6,296 nt of DNA, taken from Candidatus Brocadiaceae bacterium (GTDB lineage Bacteria > Planctomycetota > MHYJ01 > JACQXL01 > CAKKQI01). The notes under the pieces are model-generated. The model was not told where the DNA came from. It saw only the letters and a program-made list of their open reading frames with translations, and made no database searches. Shown piece after piece: positions 1-5,094 of this stretch (its first letter is position 1; each line of letters begins with the position of its first letter). The translations under genes and the position numbers were made by a program. Location: positions 1 through 6,296 of the forward strand of contig CAKKQI010000384.1 in assembly GCA_919901895.1 (NCBI GenBank), in the 5' to 3' direction.

Positions 1-33
1 TTAATAATTCTTTTTCCGCTTCAGAAATTATGA

Positions 34-429
34 TTATTTTATCCTAGAGGCCGTTTCTTTAACCGACCCGCCGGTCGTAATAACATCTTCAACTACGAGG
101 ACGCGTTCTTTTGGTTCCACGGTAAATCCCCGGCGTAAAGATAGTTTGTTATCAAGCCGTTCTAAGTAAATGGCGCGGGCTTTAAATAGCCGCGCCAGTT
201 CATAAGCCAGAATAATTCCGCCCACGGCCGGGCCGGCGACCACATCAATTTTCATCTTTCGCCAGGGAGAAGCCAGTTGTTTGACCAGTCCCGCTAACAA
301 GCGGGGTTGTTCCAATATCCGGGCGCACTGGATATAAGTATTACTGTGTAAACCTGAGGTTAATAAAAAATGGCCCGGCCGAATGGCGGCTATTTTATTA
401 AATAATTTTATGATTTTCGCTTTATTCAT
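34..429 (-). CDS. pyrE: Orotate phosphoribosyltransferase, C-terminally truncated
   Basis: PyrE converts orotate and PRPP to OMP. The family core is clear: GHFLLTSGLHSNTYIQC (19-35), the IDVVAGPAVGGIILAYELAR segment (61-80), and the PRPP-binding motif VLVVEDVITTGGS (110-122). The frame then stops at residue 131, soon after GGSVKET. Intact OPRTs run to about 180-210 residues, so the C-terminal strand that usually carries a GVxxLVDRSGG-like motif is missing. None of the three minus-strand frames in the remaining 33 bases looks like that missing part, so a single frameshift is not an obvious repair. The gene may be broken, or the edge may be a sequence junction. No SD precedes the ATG. It sits in a plausible setting, downstream of pyrD and secG. 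Confidence 0.88.
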   Translation of the reverse strand: MNKAKIIKLFNKIAAIRPGHFLLTSGLHSNTYIQCARILEQPRLLAGLVKQLASPWRKMKIDVVAGPAVGGIILAYELARLFKARAIYLERLDNKLSLRRGFTVEPKERVLVVEDVITTGGSVKETASRIK

Positions 430-461
430 AAATGATAATTTAAACCAGTTTCAATTTATAT

Positions 462-905
462 TTATTTCGTCTCGCCTTCCGGTGTAACAGGTTTTTCGGC
501 CGGCGGTATTTCCAGTGGTGTTTTGTTTCCGGTTTCAGGCCCGCCTGAGGCGGATGTCGTAGGGGGCGAGGTAGTTGTGCCGGTCGCGGTAACCGGTTGT
601 GACTCGTCCGGAATTATGGGTAATTGAGCCGGGGCAGATGTTTTAGTCGCCTGGTCGCTCATAATACTACCGGATTTCCTTGGGATTTTGTTAAGGAGGA
701 TTACCAGTAGAATAAAAATAATCGCCAGGACTACGGTTATTTTAGTGGCAACCGAAACGGCCTTGGTGCCGAAAAATGATTCGCTGCCGCCGCCGCCAAA
801 AGCGCCGGCTAACCCGCTTTCACTATGATGAGGTTGAAGCAGAATAATCGCCACTAATAAAATACTGACAACGATAAAAATAATCGTCAGAAGAGTAAGA
901 AGCAT
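462..905 (-). CDS. secG: Preprotein translocase subunit SecG with long Pro/Thr-rich C-terminus
   Basis: SecG is the accessory subunit of the SecYEG channel and assists SecA-driven export. The product has two membrane segments (about 3-23 and 52-72) joined by the family hallmark loop LLQPHHSESGLAGAFGGGGS followed by ESFFGT (residues 22-47). That core occupies about 75 residues. The remaining ~70 residues (roughly 78-147) are low-complexity, rich in Pro, Thr, Ser and Gly with scattered acidic residues. SecG proteins are often 70-120 residues, so this tail is long. It probably lies outside the membrane as a disordered extension. The gene has a good SD. pyrE follows after 32 nt with no visible terminator. 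Confidence 0.93.
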   Translation of the reverse strand: MLLTLLTIIFIVVSILLVAIILLQPHHSESGLAGAFGGGGSESFFGTKAVSVATKITVVLAIIFILLVILLNKIPRKSGSIMSDQATKTSAPAQLPIIPDESQPVTATGTTTSPPTTSASGGPETGNKTPLEIPPAEKPVTPEGETK

Positions 906-911
906 AAATAT

Positions 912-917
912 TCTCCT
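912..917 (-). promoter_or_regulatory. Ribosome binding site of secG
   Basis: AGGAGA on the minus strand lies 6 nt before the secG ATG, in the 46-nt gap after pyrD. It is one of the stronger SD sequences in the window. I looked for a promoter in the same gap and saw no -35/-10 pair with acceptable spacing. Confidence 0.8.
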
Positions 918-951
918 ATATAAAAATCACTGCAATCATCTCTTTCTTATA

Positions 952-1869
952 TTAGCACAAATTGTTTCTTCTATCCAGAAAATTCAGGAGCGAGGCGCAT
1001 TTTTCCTTAGTTAATATTTTTTTCAGGTCGCTGATTATTTTTACGGAAGCGTTCGGATTTACGATATTAGCGGTACCGATCTGGACGGCCCGGGCGCCGG
1101 CGGCCATAAATTCCAGCGCGTCTTCCGCGGTCATAATTCCGCCGATACCGATTACCGGCGTTTTAATATTTTGGGCGACCTGCCAGACCATCCAGAGCGC
1201 CATCGGTTTTATCGCCGGCCCGGATAAACCGCCGGTAATATTTCCTAAACGCGGCTGGCCGGTTTTCCAATCAATCGCTAATGCCCGAAAGGTATTGACC
1301 AGCGAAATAATGTCCGCTCCACCGGCCACGGCGGCCCGGGCAATCTGAACAATATCGGTAACATTAGGGCTTAGTTTAACTATGAGCGGATACTTTGTTG
1401 CTTTTCTGGCTTTTTTAACAACTTCCTTAGTTAAAGACGCGGAACTGCCGATGGTCAGATTTCCTCTGGCAATATTAGGACAGGAAATATTTAATTCCAG
1501 GGCATCAATCCCTTTTTGACGGCTTAAGGCAACGGTAATCTCTTTAAATTCGTTTGCGTTTTCGCCGGCCACGCTGACAATTCTGGTTGTTTTGACTGTT
1601 TTGAGCCAGGGGAGATATTCCCGGCAAAATGTTTTTAAACCGGGGTTTTCCAATCCGATAGAATTAATTATTCCGGCCGGTGTTTCCAGCAGTCGCGGTG
1701 GGGGGTTGCCGCCGCGCGGTTCTAAAGTAATACTTTTACTGATGACTCCGCCGACTTCAGCCAGATTAATGTATTGGCTCAATTCCCGGCCGAAGGTGCC
1801 GGAAGCCAAGATGACGGGATTTTTTAGTTTTAGAGGACCGACGGTAACAGTTAAATCAGGTACAGGCAT
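952..1869 (-). CDS. pyrD: Dihydroorotate dehydrogenase, class 1B catalytic subunit
   Basis: This enzyme oxidises dihydroorotate to orotate in UMP synthesis, using FMN. The 305-residue TIM-barrel protein is of family length. The active-site base of class 1 enzymes is Cys130 in ELNISCPN (125-132), the same residue number as in Lactococcus PyrDB. FMN-binding segments include NPVILASGTFG (17-27), the Lys45/Ser46 region, SLVNTF (189-194), IGIGGIMTAEDALEF (240-254) and GARAVQIGTANI (258-269). There is no membrane-anchoring N-terminus, which excludes class 2. Cys at this position and the overall sequence favour class 1B (NAD-linked, with PyrK), but no pyrK is present here. The SD is weak (AGTGA, partly within the lspA end), so it is probably translated by coupling with lspA. 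PyrE, the next pathway step, lies two genes downstream. Confidence 0.96.
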   Translation of the reverse strand: MPVPDLTVTVGPLKLKNPVILASGTFGRELSQYINLAEVGGVISKSITLEPRGGNPPPRLLETPAGIINSIGLENPGLKTFCREYLPWLKTVKTTRIVSVAGENANEFKEITVALSRQKGIDALELNISCPNIARGNLTIGSSASLTKEVVKKARKATKYPLIVKLSPNVTDIVQIARAAVAGGADIISLVNTFRALAIDWKTGQPRLGNITGGLSGPAIKPMALWMVWQVAQNIKTPVIGIGGIMTAEDALEFMAAGARAVQIGTANIVNPNASVKIISDLKKILTKEKCASLLNFLDRRNNLC

Positions 1870-1872
1870 ATT

Positions 1873-2358
1873 TTATTCACTACGTTTAGTTTCCGATTGC
1901 TTTTGTTCCGGTTTAGATAAGAATAGGCTAAAGAGTAAAATAATTGCTCCGATCGTAATAAAAGCATCGGCCAGATTAAAGATCGGCCAATTAATCAGGT
2001 AAAAATCTAAAAAATCACGAACGGCCTGATGCGCCAGGCGGTCATAAAGGTTACCAGCCGTGCCGGCCATAATCAATCCGAGTGAAACTGTTAACCACCG
2101 GTCTATTTTGGGTTGTAATAGAAATATAATAATAATTAGCGGAACGGCCAGGATTGATACGGCTAAAAACAAAATGTTATGCCCGGGAAATAATCCCCAG
2201 ATAATTCCTTCGTTGGTAACCAGTTTGAATCCGAAAACTCCGGGGATAATGTCAGATACCTGCTTATTTTCTAACGTTTTAAAAACAAGTGATTTGGAAA
2301 TTAGGTCAATCACTGCTCCGCTCAGGGCAATGATAAAAAAAGCGAGCCGGTATTTCAT
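1873..2358 (-). CDS. lspA: Lipoprotein signal peptidase (signal peptidase II)
   Basis: LspA is an inner-membrane aspartyl protease that removes the signal peptide from diacylglyceryl-modified prolipoproteins. The 161-residue product is of normal length with four hydrophobic segments (about 5-22, 62-81, 90-107 and 129-148). The catalytic pair is visible as Asp106 in GNLYDR (102-107) and Asp131 in FNLADAFI (127-134). The conserved Asp18-X2-Lys22 region and the NEGIIWGLF motif (49-57) are also present. The C-terminal tail is short and charged. Its ATG shares one base with the stop of the zinc-finger gene, and pyrD starts 3 nt after its TAA, so it is the middle gene of a translationally tight trio. 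Lgt is not in the window. Confidence 0.97.
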   Translation of the reverse strand: MKYRLAFFIIALSGAVIDLISKSLVFKTLENKQVSDIIPGVFGFKLVTNEGIIWGLFPGHNILFLAVSILAVPLIIIIFLLQPKIDRWLTVSLGLIMAGTAGNLYDRLAHQAVRDFLDFYLINWPIFNLADAFITIGAIILLFSLFLSKPEQKQSETKRSE

Positions 2359-2849
2359 TAGACTACTTTTTCTTCTTTTTCTTTACAAGTGATGCATAAC
2401 CGGGCGTAAGGAATGGCCATGAGTCGTTTGGTGGGGATGTGTTTAGAGCATTTTTCACAGACGCCGTAACTTTTTTCGCCGATTCGTTCCAGGGCCGCGT
2501 CAATTTCCTGGATTTCGTGGTCTTCGTTTTCAATTAAGCCAAGCGTAAAATCTTGTTCATAATTATCAGTTCCGATATCGGCAATATGAATGGGGATATT
2601 GGAAAGGTCTCCGGAGGCCTCCTGGCGCGATTTTCTTAACGCCTGTTCTTCCATGTGAGTGATATTACCCATGAGAAAGTTTTTTTGTCCCACCAGAACT
2701 GTTCTAAATTTCTTTAATTGCGAGGCGTCATAAGGTGTTTTGAGTCGCCGTTCCGTCGTGGTAGGGTCCGACAATTTAATTTTCGGGTTAGCCGAAACAG
2801 GTGTTTTTTGACGAACGGTTCTTTTTTGTTTTTTAAATGATGCCGGCAT
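2358..2849 (-). CDS. DksA/TraR-family C4 zinc-finger protein
   Basis: DksA/TraR proteins act in the RNA polymerase secondary channel and, in some cases with ppGpp, adjust rRNA and ribosomal-protein promoters. This 163-residue member has a basic N-terminal extension (1-40, likely disordered), a helical hairpin around 41-125, and a four-cysteine zinc finger: C131-X2-C134 and C152-X2-C155, in YGVCEKC and RLCITC. The hairpin tip reads HIADIGTDNYEQDFTLGL (88-105). Aligned by eye on the following phenylalanine, it does not keep the DxxDxA tip motif of E. coli DksA, having Asp91 and Asp95 instead, so equivalent activity should not be assumed. The stop overlaps the lspA start (TAATG). I leave the symbol blank because it belongs to a DksA-like subgroup and is not clearly DksA. 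Confidence 0.92.
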   Translation of the reverse strand: MPASFKKQKRTVRQKTPVSANPKIKLSDPTTTERRLKTPYDASQLKKFRTVLVGQKNFLMGNITHMEEQALRKSRQEASGDLSNIPIHIADIGTDNYEQDFTLGLIENEDHEIQEIDAALERIGEKSYGVCEKCSKHIPTKRLMAIPYARLCITCKEKEEKVV

Positions 2850-2854
2850 AATTA

Positions 2855-2860
2855 TCCTCT
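2855..2860 (-). promoter_or_regulatory. Ribosome binding site of the DksA/TraR-like gene
   Basis: AGAGGA on the minus strand sits 5 nt before the ATG, in the 16-nt gap after rpmC. It shows that the gene next to the ribosomal cluster has its own good initiation signal and fixes the start that includes the long basic N-terminus. Confidence 0.8.
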
Positions 2861-2865
2861 ATTAT

Positions 2866-3081
2866 TTAATTGGTATTTTTAGCAGCCGTTTCTGTCCGGG
2901 CGCGTTCGTTGATAACAGTTTTCATCCGGGCGATGTCTTTCCTGATCGCCCGAATCAAACTTGGATTTTCCACCACATCGGTAACTTTACGAAACCGCAA
3001 TTTGAATAATTCTTCTTTGAATTTAGATATTTCTTTCTGTAATTCTTCCTTTGTTTTGGTTCTGATATCTTTTAATTTCAT
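2866..3081 (-). CDS. rpmC: Large-subunit ribosomal protein L29
   Basis: L29 is a small helical protein beside L23 at the exit-tunnel rim of the large subunit. The 71-residue product has the standard two-helix hairpin: MKLKDIRTKTKEELQKEI, then FKEELFKLRFRKVTDVVENPSLIRAIRKDIARMKTVINER. The LFKLRF and ENPSLIRAIRKDIARMKT segments are the family signature. Its start overlaps the rplP stop by four bases. This is the last ribosomal gene of the window. In the usual bacterial order rpsQ follows, but here a DksA/TraR-like gene begins after 16 nt with no terminator between them. Confidence 0.96.
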   Translation of the reverse strand: MKLKDIRTKTKEELQKEISKFKEELFKLRFRKVTDVVENPSLIRAIRKDIARMKTVINERARTETAAKNTN

Positions 3082-3494
3082 AATAGTTGTTGCCGTTTAA
3101 GCATTTTTACCCGGATGGGCATTTTATGAGCGACTCTATTTAATATTTCCCGGGCGCTATCTTCGTTAATTCCGCCGAGTTCATAAAGGATCTGCCCCGG
3201 CCTGATCACCGCCGCATAATATTCCGGTTCCCCTTTCCCTTTACCCATTCTTGTTTCGGCCGGTTTAGCGGTAACTGATTTATGAGGAAAAACCCGGATC
3301 CAGAAACGGCCGGTCGTGCCCATGGCGTGGGTAATGGCGACGCGGCCGGCTTCAATCTGCCGGGCGTCAAGCCAGCAATGTTCCAGTGCGACCAGGCCGT
3401 AATCACCAAAAGTAATCTTTCGACCCTGGGTGGCCGGACCTTTCATTTTACCCCGTTGTGACTTGCGGTACTTTACTCGCTTGGGCATTAACAT
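3078..3494 (-). CDS. rplP: Large-subunit ribosomal protein L16
   Basis: L16 is a late-assembly protein of the large subunit that contacts the A-site tRNA elbow and organises the peptidyl-transferase region. The 138-residue product is of normal length. It shows MLMPKRVKYRKSQRGKMKG at the N-terminus, TFGDYGLVALEHCWLDARQIEAGR (29-52), RFWIRVFPHKSVTAKPAETRMGKGKG (63-88), and the C-terminal ILYELGG with the basic MPIRVKMLKRQ tail. The start overlaps rpsC by 47 nt, an unusually long overlap for this gene pair. The TGA stop overlaps the rpmC start as ATGA, so translation of the two is probably coupled. Confidence 0.98.
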   Translation of the reverse strand: MLMPKRVKYRKSQRGKMKGPATQGRKITFGDYGLVALEHCWLDARQIEAGRVAITHAMGTTGRFWIRVFPHKSVTAKPAETRMGKGKGEPEYYAAVIRPGQILYELGGINEDSAREILNRVAHKMPIRVKMLKRQQLL

Positions 3495-4158
3495 CGGATT
3501 GGGACTCCTTCAATTTTGGTTTTACCGGGTATAATGCTTTTTCACCTTTATAAATCCAGACTTTTATTCCGATCGTTCCTTTGTTCAGGGTTGCCGTGGC
3601 GCGGGCGAAATCAATATCTGCTTTGAGGGTATGGAGCGGTACTTTCCCGGTGCTGGTTTTTTCCCGGCGGGCAATTTCGGCTCCGCCGATTCGTCCGGAC
3701 AATAAAATTTTAATTCCCTGTCCGCCCGAGGCCATGACCGTTTCGGTTGCTTTGCGCATCGTCCGCCGGAAGGCCGCCCGTTTTTCCAACTGTTCCGCAA
3801 TGGATTCGGCAATCAATTGGGCGCTTAATTCCGGCTTCTCCACCTCAATAATTTTTAAATCAATCGGATGGCCGACCAGTGCTTCAAGGTCATCGGTTAG
3901 TTTGTTAACCTTGGCACCCCGCCGGCCGATAATGACGCCCGGTCGGGCTACGTGTACGATCACCGTCGTTCTTTCCCTGGTCCGTTCTATTTCCACCATT
4001 GGAATACCGGCAAAACCGTATTCTTTCTTGACGAATTTCCTGATTTTTTCATCTTCTACTGTAAATTTACCGTAATCTTTTTTAGAAGCATACCAGCGCG
4101 AAATCCAATCGCGGGTGATGCCGATTCTTAAAGAGATCGGGGAAACTTTCTGGCCCAC
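3448..4158 (-). CDS. rpsC: Small-subunit ribosomal protein S3
   Basis: S3 is in the head of the small subunit at the mRNA entry channel and contributes to mRNA unwinding and decoding. The 236-residue product is of typical length. Visible parts are the N-terminal GQKVSPISLRIG (2-13), a type-2 KH domain with the GXXG-type loop in PGVIIGRRGAKVNKL (73-87), and the C-terminal S3 domain from about 115 to 205. The basic FRRTMRKA (130-137) corresponds to the mRNA-entry residues. GGQGIKILLSGRIGGAEIAR (145-164) is strongly conserved. Translation starts at GTG. The variable tail after about residue 215 is read through the first 47 nt of rplP, so its last ~15 residues are encoded by DNA that also encodes the L16 N-terminus in another frame. 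Confidence 0.98.
   Translation of the reverse strand: MGQKVSPISLRIGITRDWISRWYASKKDYGKFTVEDEKIRKFVKKEYGFAGIPMVEIERTRERTTVIVHVARPGVIIGRRGAKVNKLTDDLEALVGHPIDLKIIEVEKPELSAQLIAESIAEQLEKRAAFRRTMRKATETVMASGGQGIKILLSGRIGGAEIARREKTSTGKVPLHTLKADIDFARATATLNKGTIGIKVWIYKGEKALYPVKPKLKESQSDVNAQASKVPQVTTG
3505..3510 (-). promoter_or_regulatory. Ribosome binding site of rplP inside the rpsC reading frame
   Basis: AAGGAG on the minus strand lies 10 nt from the first Met of L16 and 16 nt from the alternative Met3. It therefore supports the upstream start (MLMPKR). It is embedded in rpsC coding sequence, so ribosomes finishing S3 pass over it. Confidence 0.8.
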
Positions 4159-4167
4159 GTGATGTTA

Positions 4168-4173
4168 CTCCTT
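4168..4173 (-). promoter_or_regulatory. Ribosome binding site of rpsC supporting a GTG start
   Basis: AAGGAG on the minus strand lies 9 nt before the GTG at 4156-4158. It decides the start of rpsC, because no ATG is available and the conserved N-terminus (GQKVSPISLRIG) begins directly after this GTG. Confidence 0.85.
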
Positions 4174-4174
4174 T

Positions 4175-4202
4175 ATAAAATTTTTGCAGACAAAAATTTT
4201 AT
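4175..4202 (-). repeat. Perfect 12-bp inverted repeat immediately before the rpsC SD
   Basis: The arms ATAAAATTTTTG (4175-4186) and CAAAAATTTTAT (4191-4202) are exact reverse complements with a 4-nt loop. On the minus strand the hairpin begins 4 nt after the rplV stop codon and ends one base before the rpsC SD AAGGAG. All pairs are A-T except the loop-closing G-C, so stability is modest. On the coding strand no U-tract follows, which argues against an intrinsic terminator for this operon. A T-rich run follows on the opposite strand only. It could tune rpsC translation, mark an RNA-processing site, or have no function. Confidence 0.6.
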
Positions 4203-4206
4203 TTTT

Positions 4207-4674
4207 CTATTTTTTATTTTCCGTTACTTCCCCAGCCGGTTTATCGTCAGGGGTTTCTTTTAACGGTTCCGTTTTTTGTGATTTTATTTTTTTGGCCGGA
4301 CCGGCCTCTTTCTTGGGCGGGACCGGAGCCGGTTTAGTTTTTTTTATTTCGGTTAAATTAATTGTTACGTGGCTGGTTCGTTTTTTTAGAGGAGAACTGC
4401 GTCCCATTGAAGCCGCCCGCGATCTTTTGATAATCGGCCCGTCGCCGACCATTATCTGTTTAATAAACAGCCGGTCAGTATTTACTTCGGGATTCTGCGT
4501 CGCGTTTGATACGGCCGAGCGGAGTAATTTTTGAAGGAAATAAGCGCCTCGCTTGCTGCAAAAATGCAGGGTATCCAGCGCCTTAGTAACATTTTTACCC
4601 CGGATCAGGTCGGCGACCAATCTTAATTTACGCGGAGTAATCCGGGCATATCTTAATGTGGCGGAATAGTCCAT
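4207..4674 (-). CDS. rplV: Large-subunit ribosomal protein L22 with Lys/Pro-rich C-terminal tail
   Basis: L22 binds 23S rRNA and its beta-hairpin lines the nascent-peptide exit tunnel near the macrolide site. The conserved core spans residues 1 to about 112: YARITPRKLRLVADLIRGK (9-27), the helix with SAVSNATQN (53-61), and the tunnel hairpin around SRAASMGRSSPLKKRTSHVT (85-104). Bacterial L22 is usually about 110-120 residues. This one has 155, and residues 113-155 form a low-complexity tail rich in Lys, Pro, Glu and Ala, probably disordered and solvent-exposed. The ATG follows GGAGAA with a 5-nt spacing. The stop codon is TAG, and a 48-nt gap with a strong inverted repeat separates it from rpsC. 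Confidence 0.97.
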   Translation of the reverse strand: MDYSATLRYARITPRKLRLVADLIRGKNVTKALDTLHFCSKRGAYFLQKLLRSAVSNATQNPEVNTDRLFIKQIMVGDGPIIKRSRAASMGRSSPLKKRTSHVTINLTEIKKTKPAPVPPKKEAGPAKKIKSQKTEPLKETPDDKPAGEVTENKK

Positions 4675-4686
4675 TATTATTCTCCG

Positions 4687-4980
4687 TTATTCTTTCGGGG
4701 CAGCGCCTTCCTCGGCTTTTCTAATACCGGGATGCCCGTGGAAGAAGCGGGTGGGGGAAAATTCGCCTAATTTATGGCCCACCATATCTTCCGTAACAAA
4801 CACTTTTAAAAACTTGTTACCGTTATGCACCAGAAAAGTATGGGAAATAAAGTCCGGTACCACCGTGCAGGCCCGGGCCCAGGTTTTTATCGGTTCGTGA
4901 CTGCCGCTGTCTTTCTGATTTAAAACCTTTTTCAATAGTTTCGGGTCAACATACGGGCCTTTTTTACGAGAACGAGACAT
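4687..4980 (-). CDS. rpsS: Small-subunit ribosomal protein S19
   Basis: S19 sits in the head of the small subunit with S13 and contacts 16S rRNA and the A-site finger of the large subunit. The 97-residue product has a typical length. It contains the N-terminal [18 protein letters not shown] block (2-19), [18 protein letters not shown] (32-49), the most conserved stretch [20 protein letters not shown] (66-85), and a short variable acidic/alanine-rich tail. The ATG is preceded by GAAAGG with a 6-nt spacing (4987-4992). Upstream lies the repeat-filled spacer. Downstream, rplV starts 12 nt after the TAA. Confidence 0.98.
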   Translation of the reverse strand: MSRSRKKGPYVDPKLLKKVLNQKDSGSHEPIKTWARACTVVPDFISHTFLVHNGNKFLKVFVTEDMVGHKLGEFSPTRFFHGHPGIRKAEEGAAPKE

Positions 4981-4995
4981 AAATTACCTTTCTAA

Positions 4996-5088
4996 CCACT
5001 GATTAACACTGATTTCTGATATCCGATTAACACGGATTATTACAACTATTGATTACAGATAACCGATTACTGATTACCGATTAATACG
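4996..5088. repeat. GATTAAC/GATTAC repeat tract filling the rplB-rpsS spacer
   Basis: Eight GATT cores start at 5001, 5011, 5025, 5035, 5051, 5065, 5072 and 5079, giving steps of 10, 14, 10, 16, 14, 7 and 7. The first half contains two related ~24-nt units, each with GATTAACAC followed by [TG]GATT. The last part has three near-perfect heptads (cgattac, tgattac, cgattaa). The CCGATTAACACGG segment also carries a small inverted repeat (atccg 5021-5025, cggat 5033-5037). No ORF, promoter or U-tract terminator is visible. The tract is almost the whole 114-nt gap between two genes that are normally close together, and it ends before the rpsS SD (GAAAGG, 4987-4992). It resembles short intergenic repeats of the type ACACNGATTNACACNGATT that I recall from many environmental genomes. 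The function is unknown. Confidence 0.75.
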
Positions 5089-5094
5089 ACGGTC

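Noticed and set aside
906..951. A promoter for secG in the pyrD-secG gap (TATATA-like sequence near 918).
   Set aside because: No -35 element sits at a reasonable distance, and the TATA-like bases are only a few nucleotides from the SD and start codon.
962..1348. Long plus-strand open frames opposite pyrD, rpsC, lspA and rplB as genes.
   Set aside because: They lie antisense to well-conserved genes, show no family features, and are explained as codon-composition shadows.
4175..4202. The AT-rich palindrome as an intrinsic terminator after rplV.
   Set aside because: On the coding strand the stem is followed by AAAGGAG and not by a U-tract, and the stem has one G-C pair. A T-rich run exists only on the opposite strand, where no gene ends.
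4996..5088. The GATTAAC tract as a CRISPR array.
   Set aside because: Units are 7-24 nt, degenerate and nearly contiguous. There are no unique spacers of uniform length and no cas genes nearby.
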